From an uncultured cyanobacterium (GTDB taxonomy: Bacteria; Cyanobacteriota; Cyanobacteriia; Cyanobacteriales; Microcystaceae): a stretch of DNA of 64,000 nt. Each line of letters starts with the position of its first letter. Position 1 is the stretch's first letter. The DNA lies in NCBI GenBank assembly GCA_903887375.1, contig CAISPN010000087.1, forward strand, positions 1-64,000, in the 5' to 3' direction. Below the pieces are notes generated by a model that saw only the letters and a program-made list of their open reading frames with translations, did no database searches and was not told the DNA's origin. Below are positions 26,954 to 35,520 of the stretch, in pieces. The translations under genes and the position numbers were made by a program.

Positions 26954-29512
26954 ATGCAGCGCCTGCTCTTTCCTTTAAGATTTTCTATACCTACTATTTT
27001 GATTTTGTTTGGTAGCTTGTTGGGTTTTTTTTCTTTTCGCAAGGAAATTGCCGAATCCTATCAAAGAACTGAACATGTCACAGAAGACTATGTAGAAGGA
27101 CACAGTAGAACTGCAGGGGTTTTGGATTATCTTTTTCGTCGCAATGATAAAGAAGAAGCAGAGATTTTGATCTCTCAATTAGCTAGTGATCCCTATCTCG
27201 ATTTGATACTGCTTTTTGACCACAATAACCGGGTTTTTCTTGCAAGTAACTATCAATTGAGAAATCAGCCTATACAAAAAACGTCAGCTGCTCGTTATCT
27301 CAGTAAATTCAAGACTATTCGTGCAAACAAAGCTGCCAATATTTTTTTTACCAAAGACAGAAAAAAAATAATAGCCATGTTCCCGGTACTTTTAGCTGCC
27401 CTGCCAGGTGAACTAAATCCTTCTAGAGTTGGTATTCTCTATCTACAATATGATATGACAGCAACTAAGCGTCAGGCATATCTAGATGCACTCTATAAAT
27501 CGCTTATTTTTAGTACAATTTTAACGGTATTCTGTCTTTTGCTCTGGTTATTTTTTGAGATTGCCTTAACTAGAAGGGTTGCTCGTCTGGTAAATGCCAG
27601 CAATAAACTAGCTGAAGGAGATTTGGCTATAAGAACTGGTATCTTGGGCAATGATGAAGTGGGCAATATTGCCAAGGCTTTTGACAGAATGGCCCAAAGG
27701 ATTCAAAAAAACACCAAACAACTTGAAGATAGCGAGCAGCGCTACAACTTAGCAGTCTCTGGAACCAATGATGGAATTTGGGACTGGGATTTGACCACAG
27801 ATATAGTTTACTACTCTCCTGTCTGGTTGGAAATTTTAGGCTATTGCGAAAATGATCAGCTGCCTTTTACTTTGGGCACTTATCTTGACAATATCCATGT
27901 AGAAGATCGCCTTGATACTGAAAAGGCAATTAATAATCACTTATCTGAAAATAGTGAAATTTATCAACATATTCACCGAATGCAACATAGAGAAAAATAT
28001 TATCTCTGGATCGAAGCTAAGGGAAAATGTCTATTAAACCAAGAGAAACAACCCTATAGGATGGTAGGGACTATCAATAATATTACCGATAAAAAACATA
28101 TTGAAGAAGAACTTCAAAAAGCCAAAGAAACAGCCGAGATTGCCAATGATGCCAAAAGCCAGTTTTTAGCTAAAATGACACATGAGCTGCGCACTCCACT
28201 AACTGCCATTATTGGCTTTGGTCAGTTAATTAATCGAGATAAAAATCTTTCTGACTCAACACGTCAATATATCGATATTGTCAATCGCAGTGGGGAGCAT
28301 CTTCTTTCCTTGATCAATGATGTATTGAGTATGTCTCAAATTGAGGCAGAAAAGATCTCCATCAGCCTAAGTTCTTTTGATCTTTATCAGCTTTTTGATT
28401 TAGTGCAAAGTATATTTATTCCTCGCACCATAAGCAATGGTATAGAGCTAAAGCTAGAGGTGGATTCCCTAGTTCCCCAATATATCAAAACCGATCAAGC
28501 TAAACTGCGCCAAATTCTTCTCAATTTAATCGGTAATGCGGTTAAATTTACCTCTAAAGGCTATGTTTTGGTGAGGGTGAAATACAAACAACAGAAATTT
28601 TTAGAAATAGAAGTTATTGATACTGGTACGGGAATCGCCTCTGGAGATCTTGAATTAGTTTTCCAAGCCTTTGAACAAGCAGAACAAGGACCCAGCTACA
28701 ATGAAGGTACGGGATTAGGTCTAGCTATCAGTAGACAATTTGCTCGCCTATTAGGGGGGGATATCACCTTAGAAAGCACTCTTGGAGTTGGCTCTAAGTT
28801 CTTTTGCACTTTAGAGATTATGCCGGCTGAAAATAGTCAGCTATCCCAAACAGCTCAAGAGGTAATTGGATTAGCACCAAATCAGATCCCTAGTAGAATT
28901 TTAGTGGTTGAGGATAATCTGGAAATTTCCCAACTTTTGCTAGAGTTAATAGGAGCAATAGGACTGCAGGTAAAATCAGCTAAAAATGGAATTGAAGCTC
29001 TAGAAATTTGGGAAAATTGGCAACCAGATCTAATCTGGATGGATATTCAAATTCCCATTATGGATGGTTATGAGATCACTAGCAAAATTAGAAACTCTCC
29101 CAAGGGAGATAAAACCAAAATTATTGCCCTGAGCGCTCATGCTTTTATAGAAAATCAGTCATTTACCCTAGAAGCCGGCTTTGATGACTATGTGACAAAA
29201 CCATTCTCCAAACAAATTATCTTTGAGAGAATGGGCAGTCATCTTGGCTTAGAATATACATACGCGGGCGATAAAATACATAATCCATACTCTAGCAGAA
29301 CTAATAAACTTGAAGAAGAAGGATTAGAGACCCTAGATAAAGATTTACTCAGACAAATAAAAGAAGCAGCAATTCTTTTAGATGAACAACAAATACAAAA
29401 GCTAATTTCTCTTATACCAAAGGAGAACCCTAGACCTACCGAAATATTGAGCAAGCTATTAAAAAATTTTCAATTTGAAGAAATTTTGGAAATTATTGAA
29501 ATCTATTTATAG
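26954..29512 (+). CDS. Membrane hybrid sensor histidine kinase (HAMP-PAS-HisKA-HATPase-REC)
   Basis: An 852-residue sensor. Domain order is: membrane segment (about 5-25), extracytoplasmic sensor region (to about 180), second membrane segment (about 183-207), HAMP, PAS/PAC (about 260-380), HisKA with phospho-acceptor His410 (THELRTP), HATPase (N box NLIGNAVKF; G boxes DTGTGIA and GTGLGLAI) and a receiver with Asp697 (WMDIQIPIMDG). A helical tail of about 75 residues closes the protein. ATG 26954 is preferred over a TTG at 26945. It follows the binding lipoprotein by 5 bp and precedes a REC-GGDEF gene by 10 bp. Confidence 0.9.
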   Translation: MQRLLFPLRFSIPTILILFGSLLGFFSFRKEIAESYQRTEHVTEDYVEGHSRTAGVLDYLFRRNDKEEAEILISQLASDPYLDLILLFDHNNRVFLASNYQLRNQPIQKTSAARYLSKFKTIRANKAANIFFTKDRKKIIAMFPVLLAALPGELNPSRVGILYLQYDMTATKRQAYLDALYKSLIFSTILTVFCLLLWLFFEIALTRRVARLVNASNKLAEGDLAIRTGILGNDEVGNIAKAFDRMAQRIQKNTKQLEDSEQRYNLAVSGTNDGIWDWDLTTDIVYYSPVWLEILGYCENDQLPFTLGTYLDNIHVEDRLDTEKAINNHLSENSEIYQHIHRMQHREKYYLWIEAKGKCLLNQEKQPYRMVGTINNITDKKHIEEELQKAKETAEIANDAKSQFLAKMTHELRTPLTAIIGFGQLINRDKNLSDSTRQYIDIVNRSGEHLLSLINDVLSMSQIEAEKISISLSSFDLYQLFDLVQSIFIPRTISNGIELKLEVDSLVPQYIKTDQAKLRQILLNLIGNAVKFTSKGYVLVRVKYKQQKFLEIEVIDTGTGIASGDLELVFQAFEQAEQGPSYNEGTGLGLAISRQFARLLGGDITLESTLGVGSKFFCTLEIMPAENSQLSQTAQEVIGLAPNQIPSRILVVEDNLEISQLLLELIGAIGLQVKSAKNGIEALEIWENWQPDLIWMDIQIPIMDGYEITSKIRNSPKGDKTKIIALSAHAFIENQSFTLEAGFDDYVTKPFSKQIIFERMGSHLGLEYTYAGDKIHNPYSSRTNKLEEEGLETLDKDLLRQIKEAAILLDEQQIQKLISLIPKENPRPTEILSKLLKNFQFEEILEIIEIYL

Positions 29513-29522
29513 ACAATACATA

Positions 29523-30566
29523 ATGCCTAATTCACCTGCTAGTATTTTATTAATCGATGACACCTTAGAAAACCTTCAACTTTTAGCTAGTTTGTTGGAA
29601 ATAGAGGGACATAGGATTAAACGCACTACTAGCGGAATGATGGCTCTACAATACGCTCAATTAGAACCACCAGATCTTATTCTTTTGGATATTAACATGC
29701 CTAAAATGAGTGGTTTTGAAGTATGTAGAGAGTTCAAATCCTCTGGGATAACTGTTGATATTCCTGTGATCTTTATTACAGCTCTAGATCAAATGGAGAA
29801 TAAAATTAAGGCTTTTGAATTGGGTGCAATAGATTACATAATTAAGCCATTTCAAGAGAAAGAAGTTTTGCTCAGGGTCAAAACCCAATTAACTATTCAA
29901 GCTCAAAAACGCCAACTTCTTGCTAAAAATCAAGCCTTAGAAGAAGAAATCAAAAAACGCAAAGAAGCTGAAATCGAGATAGTCAATCTGAACAATCAGC
30001 TCAAATACCAGGCTTTAGCCCTGGAAAAACTAGCCACTACTGATTTTTTAACCCAGATTGCCAACCGTCGTGGATTTGAGCAATTAATGCAAAAACAATG
30101 GGAGCAACTTTCTTTAAATTGTATGCCTCTGTTTTTGATTCTCTGTGATATTGACTACTTTAAGCAGTACAACGACCACTATGGACATCTAGCTGGTGAT
30201 GAGGTTTTAATTCTGGTAGCCGAGGTAATTCGCTCTCAAGTTGAGCTCTTTACAGATCTTGTTGCTCGCTATGGAGGAGAAGAATTTGGCATTGTAATTT
30301 CCGGTATTAATCAAGAGCAAATCATAGAACTGATTGAAAATATCCGTCAGAAAATTTACTTGATTAATATCACTCATGAGAGCAGTTCAGTCTCAGATAG
30401 ACTGACTTTGAGCTTTGGACTAGCAAGTATTATTCCATCCCCAGAGGCTACGCCACAGTGTCTGATCAATAGAGCGGACAAAGCACTTTACCAAGCTAAA
30501 GCCAATGGCCGCAACTGCTATAGCATCTATCAAGTAATTCATTCTTCAGTGATAGAGCAAAATTAA
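29523..30566 (+). CDS. Response regulator with diguanylate cyclase output (REC-GGDEF)
   Basis: A 347-residue protein. The receiver domain (about 1-120) has the phospho-acceptor Asp56 (LILLDINMPKMSG) and the conserved Thr/Lys positions (FITALD; IIKPF). A coiled-coil linker (about 125-170) joins it to a GGDEF domain with the active motif GGEEF at residues 251-255, so it should make cyclic di-GMP. The usual inhibitory RxxD site before GGEEF is not present (LFTD). Ten bases separate it from the hybrid kinase, its probable phosphodonor. A longer in-frame TTG start inside the kinase gene is unlikely. Confidence 0.9.
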   Translation: MPNSPASILLIDDTLENLQLLASLLEIEGHRIKRTTSGMMALQYAQLEPPDLILLDINMPKMSGFEVCREFKSSGITVDIPVIFITALDQMENKIKAFELGAIDYIIKPFQEKEVLLRVKTQLTIQAQKRQLLAKNQALEEEIKKRKEAEIEIVNLNNQLKYQALALEKLATTDFLTQIANRRGFEQLMQKQWEQLSLNCMPLFLILCDIDYFKQYNDHYGHLAGDEVLILVAEVIRSQVELFTDLVARYGGEEFGIVISGINQEQIIELIENIRQKIYLINITHESSSVSDRLTLSFGLASIIPSPEATPQCLINRADKALYQAKANGRNCYSIYQVIHSSVIEQN

Positions 30567-30604
30567 GTTAAAATTGTAAGGAAATATTAAGCGAGAAGAA
30601 CTGA

Positions 30605-32053
30605 ATGCGGGTTGCCATCATTGGAGCTGGACTAGCGGGTCTTGCAACAGCTATAGAATTAGTAGATGCTGGTTGTGATGTTGAGATATTTGAATCTAGA
30701 AATTTTATAGGTGGAAAAGTCGGCAGTTGGGTAGATGCAGATGGAAACCATATTGAAATGGGTCTACATGTTTTTTTCGGCTGCTACTACAATCTCTTTG
30801 AGCTGATGAAAAAGGTTGGAGCAATAGACAATCTGAGGCTCAAAGAACATACCCACACTTTTGTTAACAAAAATGGACGCCTTGGCCAATTAGACTTTCG
30901 TTTTATCACCGGCGCTCCCTTTAATGGATTAAAGGCTTTTTTTACTACTTCGCAGCTCTCTAATGTCGATAAAATCGCCAATTCCTTAGCTTTAGGCACC
31001 AGTCCAATCGTCAGAGGACTAGTCGATTTTGAAGGTGCGATGAAGAATATACGAGCGCTTGATAGAATCAGCTTTGCCGATTGGTTTAGAAGCCATGGTG
31101 GTAATAATGGCAGTCTCAAAAAGATGTGGAATCCGATCGCCTATGCTCTAGGTTTTATTGATACAGAGCATATGTCAGCTCGCTGCATGCTCACAATCTT
31201 TCAACTTTTTGCCAGTCGAACTGAAGCTTCAGTGCTCAGAATGTTAGAAGGCTCACCAGATGAATACCTCCATCAGCCCATTTTGAGATATCTGGATGCC
31301 AAAGGAGCCAAAATCCATACCAGAAGCTTCGTTAAAGAAATCCTTTATCAAGAAGATAACTCAAATACCAAGGTTTCTGGGCTGTTGATTGCCCAAGGGG
31401 ATCAAGAGCAAACAGTTGTAGCAGATCACTATGTCTGTGCCTGTGATGTACCAGGAGTGCAGAAGGTGCTGCCGAAAGATTGGAGAAAATGGGAACAGTT
31501 TGAAAATATCTATAAATTAGATGCAGTTCCTGTCGTTACAGTCCAATTGCGTTTTAACGGATGGGTAACAGAACTCCAAGATCAAGCCAAAGTTCAACAG
31601 ATTAATAATCCCTCTGGCATTGATAATCTTCTCTATACTGCAGATGCTGACTTTTCCTGCTTTGCTGATTTAGCTCTGACTAGTCCAGCTGATTACTATC
31701 GTACTACCGAGGGTTCTCTTTTACAATTGGTTCTGACTCCAGGAGATCCTTTTATCAAAGCCAAGAATGAGGATATTGCCCAGCATGTTCTCAAACAAGT
31801 ACATGAACTATTTCCCTCCTCTAAAGAGCTGAAAATGACTTGGTATAGTGTAGTCAAATTAGCCCAATCTCTCTATAGGGAAGCGCCCAAGATGGATCCC
31901 TATCGTCCAGCCCAAAAGACACCAATTGCTAACTTTTTTCTAGCAGGAAGTTACACACAACAAGATTATATTGATAGTATGGAAGGAGCTACCCTCTCAG
32001 GTAGACAAGCCGCTCAAGAAATTTTGAAGCAGGTAGCCCTGAAGGAATACTAA
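30605..32053 (+). CDS. crtQ: 9,9'-di-cis-zeta-carotene desaturase
   Basis: A 482-residue FAD-dependent plant-type desaturase (ZDS) that turns zeta-carotene into lycopene. It begins with the dinucleotide-binding motif [19 protein letters not shown] and the downstream [30 protein letters not shown], characteristic of CrtQ/PDS. The C-terminal FAD motif ([27 protein letters not shown]) is intact. The SRPBCC gene overlaps its stop codon (TAATG), a pairing common in cyanobacteria. Confidence 0.94.
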   Translation: MRVAIIGAGLAGLATAIELVDAGCDVEIFESRNFIGGKVGSWVDADGNHIEMGLHVFFGCYYNLFELMKKVGAIDNLRLKEHTHTFVNKNGRLGQLDFRFITGAPFNGLKAFFTTSQLSNVDKIANSLALGTSPIVRGLVDFEGAMKNIRALDRISFADWFRSHGGNNGSLKKMWNPIAYALGFIDTEHMSARCMLTIFQLFASRTEASVLRMLEGSPDEYLHQPILRYLDAKGAKIHTRSFVKEILYQEDNSNTKVSGLLIAQGDQEQTVVADHYVCACDVPGVQKVLPKDWRKWEQFENIYKLDAVPVVTVQLRFNGWVTELQDQAKVQQINNPSGIDNLLYTADADFSCFADLALTSPADYYRTTEGSLLQLVLTPGDPFIKAKNEDIAQHVLKQVHELFPSSKELKMTWYSVVKLAQSLYREAPKMDPYRPAQKTPIANFFLAGSYTQQDYIDSMEGATLSGRQAAQEILKQVALKEY

Positions 32054-32496
32054 TGTCAGACTGGTTGGAGCATAGCGTAGAAGTAGAAGTAGCAGTACCT
32101 GTAGAATTGGCCTGGAAACTCTGGTCAGATTTAGAACTAATGCCACTGTGGATGAAGTGGATTGAATCGGTAGAGCTAAACCCAGAAGATCCAAGCTTAT
32201 CTCGCTGGAAATTAGCTAGTAATGGACTGGAATTTAGCTGGAATTCTCGCATTGTTAAGCTAGTTCCACACCAAATAATTCAATGGGAATCAGTCGATGG
32301 TTTGCCCAATCGCGGAGCTATTCGCTTCTATGATCGCTCCGGAGGTACCTGCATAGTTCGCTTAAGCGTTTCCTATGCCGTTCCTAGCATTTTGAAAAAG
32401 ATCATAGATGGTCCTTTTTTGAGAAAAATAGTTGATTCTAGTCTACTTGGGGATCTTGAAAGGTTCAGACAATATGCAATTGAACATAAAAGCTAA
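32053..32496 (+). CDS. SRPBCC family protein (polyketide cyclase/dehydrase-like)
   Basis: A 147-residue START/SRPBCC-fold protein with the family opening VEVEVAVPVELAWKLWSDLELMPLWMKWIESVE. This fold holds hydrophobic ligands. Its start overlaps the crtQ stop by one base (TAATG), so it is translationally coupled and may help handle carotenoids or desaturase intermediates; that link is inference. Its 3' end overlaps the convergent beta-propeller lipoprotein gene by 4 bp. Confidence 0.83.
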   Translation: MSDWLEHSVEVEVAVPVELAWKLWSDLELMPLWMKWIESVELNPEDPSLSRWKLASNGLEFSWNSRIVKLVPHQIIQWESVDGLPNRGAIRFYDRSGGTCIVRLSVSYAVPSILKKIIDGPFLRKIVDSSLLGDLERFRQYAIEHKS

Positions 32497-33026
32497 TTGT
32501 GACCACGATCCACGACAACTAGATCCCATTGTCCTGCTCGATTAATCTGGTAAGCAATAAAGCGGCCATTACCGCTTATAGTTGGATTTTTAACAGGAAA
32601 GGCTAAATTGGCAGTCAGGTTTTCTTCTTTTTGGTTCTCACGATCATAAATTATGATATCAGTTTTACCAAACTGCTCAGATAGAAATACTATATAACGG
32701 CCATCGGAGCTGACATCTGGTTCATCCTGACGACTATTGGGTCTGTTTAGTCCTATTAAGGGAACCATCTGATGCTCTTTTAAATCATAAAGCCAGACCC
32801 CACGTTTACCCTGGCGATCTGAGGCAAAAACCAAATAATGTCCATCATAAGAAAGTCTTGGTAGCTCCTCATTGCTGGGGGTATTTAGGGCAGAATTAAA
32901 AGGTAAAGGAGGAATCAATAAGGATTGATTTGAGCTGCAGCCAACTAACAGTAGGAGCAAAAAAGGGATAACCCTAGTTAAAATTAGAAGATTTAAAATC
33001 AGGTAGCGTGCAACAGTTGATTTCAT
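32493..33026 (-). CDS. Small TolB-like beta-propeller lipoprotein
   Basis: A 177-residue protein with a lipoprotein signal (PFLLLLLVGCSS, Cys30), then three PD40/WD40-like blades, each with a (P)xxSxDGRYIVF.S...G...I..YD pattern (RLSYDGHYLVFASDRQGKRGVWLYD; DVSSDGRYIVFLSEQFGKTDIIIYD; TISGNGRFIAYQINRAGQWDLVVVD). TolB proteins have six blades, so this is a short version. The ATG at 33026 lies inside the 3' end of pedR (53-bp overlap); there is no internal alternative that keeps the signal peptide. Confidence 0.7.
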   Translation of the reverse strand: MKSTVARYLILNLLILTRVIPFLLLLLVGCSSNQSLLIPPLPFNSALNTPSNEELPRLSYDGHYLVFASDRQGKRGVWLYDLKEHQMVPLIGLNRPNSRQDEPDVSSDGRYIVFLSEQFGKTDIIIYDRENQKEENLTANLAFPVKNPTISGNGRFIAYQINRAGQWDLVVVDRGHN

Positions 33027-33243
33027 CAAGACATACTTTACCTCTGTTGATCGCCCAACGGACTAAAGCGACTCTATTATCAGTCTTTGTTTTCTCTAGA
33101 ATATTACTGATATGATTATCTACAGTGCGCTTGCTGATTTCTAGTTGTTCGGCTATTTGCAAATTAGTGAGCCCTTTGGCAACCAAGTCAATGATTTCTA
33201 GCTCTCGATCTGAAATAGGAGCTGAAGACCCACTGAAGTTCAT
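32974..33243 (-). CDS. pedR: PedR-type LuxR-family redox-responsive regulator
   Basis: An 89-residue single-domain LuxR/GerE regulator. The DNA-binding helix-turn-helix occupies about residues 12-70 (LTNLQIAEQLEISKRTVDNHISNILEKT). The C-terminal segment GKVCLDEINCC holds Cys71, Cys77 and Cys78. Small cyanobacterial LuxR proteins of this form correspond to PedR, which responds to photosynthetic electron transport through thioredoxin and controls high-light genes. The resemblance is close, but orthology is inferred. It is followed by the overlapping beta-propeller lipoprotein gene. Confidence 0.78.
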   Translation of the reverse strand: MNFSGSSAPISDRELEIIDLVAKGLTNLQIAEQLEISKRTVDNHISNILEKTKTDNRVALVRWAINRGKVCLDEINCCTLPDFKSSNFN

Positions 33244-33357
33244 ATTGACTTTCCTATTGAATTACAATTATCTGTTTATACCTTTTTATTATAAGTATGA
33301 TAACGATAAAAAATTACATCAAATATCATTTAGTTTAAAAATAAACAACAAAAAAGT

Positions 33358-35508
33358 GTGAAATCAGCCTATTGGTTGTCCGAACTAGGTGATATAGATC
33401 GCCACTTTGTAGGAGAGAAAGCTCATCAGTTGAGGTTACTCTTACAGGAGAACTATCCTGTTGTTGATGGTTTTGTTATCAGCTCAGCAATAGCCAAGCA
33501 GGTCTTTAGGGAGCTAGAGCTGAATTTTAAAGGCAATGATCGCTATCTTCTTGCTGATCCCTACGCTTTACAAGAATTTTCTCAACGTTCTCAAAAGCTG
33601 ATTGTTCAATCAGAATTGCAATTTGGCTTAAGTGAGATTATCAGCGAAAATCTTCTCAAATTGCACAGTGATAATCTCATTTTGCGACCTTCTTTGGCGG
33701 TTAATATTAACACCAAAGGACTTTTAGCTTCAACAAGCGTACTATCAAGTCTTCCAGAAATTATAAATGGCTTAAAAGAAATTTGGTCTAAACTTTTTAG
33801 TGCTAGAAGTATATTTTACTGGCTCAAGCGTGGTATGGATCTAGAACAAATTGGCTTTGCCATATTAGTTCAGCCTATAAGTTCAACCGTTGTTTCAGGC
33901 AGAGTTTTATTAGAAAATCAAACTGCCCAAATTCAAACAATCTATGGACTGGGTCATGGTTTTCAAATTGGAGGGCTCAGTGGCAGTCTCCATTTAGTAG
34001 ATTTGGCAACAGGAAACATTTCCCTCACAGCCGAGAATAATCAAAATTTAGCCTATCAGATTATTGCCGGAGATTTATCTACCTATGAACTTTCTCACGA
34101 GCAAAAAAAATTGAGTGATTATTATTTACAAAAAAATCTAATTAGCCAACTAAAAAGGCTCAATCAGCAAAAGAGCTACAACGGATATTTAGACTGGACA
34201 ATTTTGGAAAGTGAACAATTTTACTTTACAGGAGCAAATTTACAAGTAAATCAATCCGTAAGAGCTATCCAACGTCGTTTCAAAGGCAAAGGGGTTAGCC
34301 CTGGCCAAGTCATTGCTCCAATAGAAATAATCTTACAAGAGAGTGAAATCTACACCAAAAGCCTAGATAAAAGAATTTTAGTGCTAAAACAGGTGCTGCC
34401 CATTCATTTGTCGCTACTCAAAAATGCTGCCGGTTTAGTTACTGAGATAGGAAGTACCACCAGTCATGGTGCTATCGTAGCTAGAGAATTAGGAATCCCA
34501 TCTGTAGTAGGTATAGCAGAGGCAACAAGTTTACTCAAATCAGGAGAATCAGTATTTTTAGATGGAGATAAAGGAGAGCTATATTCTCTAGTAGGTCCAA
34601 TTAGAAATTTCCAGAGCTTCAAAACCCCTCCAGAGATATCAATTGATTCAAATACCATCATTTCTACTGAGCTGATGGTTAATCTGAGCCAGCCTGTTTT
34701 GGCAGAGGCAGAAAAATTATTACCCATTCTAGATGGGGTTGGCTTGTTAAGAAGTGAGAGTTTTTTTGCACAATGTTGGCTAGAACGCCCTGCCAATCAA
34801 TGGAATCAAAGGAAGTTAAAAGATAAACTGATTGATTTTATTAATGAGTTTGTAATCTTATTTGGAGAGAAACCTATTTCCTATCGTCTGTTGGATCAAC
34901 AAGGAGATCAAATACTCTCACCTACTAGAGGAACCGCTGGCTATCTCGAAGATACCACTGTTTTGGATATACAACTGGAAGCACTTTTAGCAGTGCAAAA
35001 TCTACATAACAAAAGTTTCAATATTCTCTTGCCCTTTGTTAGAACTCTCGATGAGTTTAAATTTTGCCAAAGGGAGATAACAAAAAAAGGATTAAAAGAA
35101 CATCCCCTTTCTAAAGTATGGGTAACAGTTGAGGTGCCTTCTGCTGTTTTGCTTTTGTCAGAGTATATCGAAGCTGGAGCAGAGGGTTTTGCCATTGGAA
35201 CCAATGACTTGATGCAGTTGTTGTTAGGATATGATCGCGATTTTCCTATTTCTTCTAAGGGACAATGTCCCAAAGCTCTCAAACAAGTTATTCAAACCAT
35301 AATCGAGATTTCTCAACAATCAGGCCTGCCCTGTTCAATATGCGGACAAGCTCCTCTAGAATACCCCGATTTACTAGATTGTCTGGTCCAATGGGGTATT
35401 AGTTCTATTTCAGTAGAACCATGGGCCTTATTCAAAACTCACAAAGCTATAGCAAGGGCAGAGCAGAACCTGATTTTGAGGGCATCTCGTAAGATAATAG
35501 GGCTTTAA
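33358..35508 (+). CDS. Divergent PEP synthase/pyruvate phosphate dikinase-like protein
   Basis: A 716-residue protein with the three-part layout of PEP synthase. The phosphohistidine domain is intact (TTSHGAIVARELGIPSVVG, His370). The C-terminal PEP/pyruvate barrel retains GVGLLRSE, TRGTAGY, GTNDLMQLLLGYDRD and catalytic Cys662 (CSICGQAP). The N-terminal ATP-grasp domain is degenerate: the expected GGKGASL is GEKAHQL, and the VRSSAT.ED strand reads LILRPSLAVN. It may therefore not be a normal PEP synthase. The GTG start at 33358 has no clear ribosome binding site and the true start is uncertain. It ends 12 bp from the convergent giant glycosyltransferase gene. Confidence 0.75.
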   Translation: MKSAYWLSELGDIDRHFVGEKAHQLRLLLQENYPVVDGFVISSAIAKQVFRELELNFKGNDRYLLADPYALQEFSQRSQKLIVQSELQFGLSEIISENLLKLHSDNLILRPSLAVNINTKGLLASTSVLSSLPEIINGLKEIWSKLFSARSIFYWLKRGMDLEQIGFAILVQPISSTVVSGRVLLENQTAQIQTIYGLGHGFQIGGLSGSLHLVDLATGNISLTAENNQNLAYQIIAGDLSTYELSHEQKKLSDYYLQKNLISQLKRLNQQKSYNGYLDWTILESEQFYFTGANLQVNQSVRAIQRRFKGKGVSPGQVIAPIEIILQESEIYTKSLDKRILVLKQVLPIHLSLLKNAAGLVTEIGSTTSHGAIVARELGIPSVVGIAEATSLLKSGESVFLDGDKGELYSLVGPIRNFQSFKTPPEISIDSNTIISTELMVNLSQPVLAEAEKLLPILDGVGLLRSESFFAQCWLERPANQWNQRKLKDKLIDFINEFVILFGEKPISYRLLDQQGDQILSPTRGTAGYLEDTTVLDIQLEALLAVQNLHNKSFNILLPFVRTLDEFKFCQREITKKGLKEHPLSKVWVTVEVPSAVLLLSEYIEAGAEGFAIGTNDLMQLLLGYDRDFPISSKGQCPKALKQVIQTIIEISQQSGLPCSICGQAPLEYPDLLDCLVQWGISSISVEPWALFKTHKAIARAEQNLILRASRKIIGL

Positions 35509-35520
35509 TGAACTTTGAGA

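Noticed and set aside
29475..29522. Upstream TTG start for the REC-GGDEF protein
   Set aside because: It would place 16 non-conserved residues inside the kinase gene; ATG 29523 begins right before the receiver domain.
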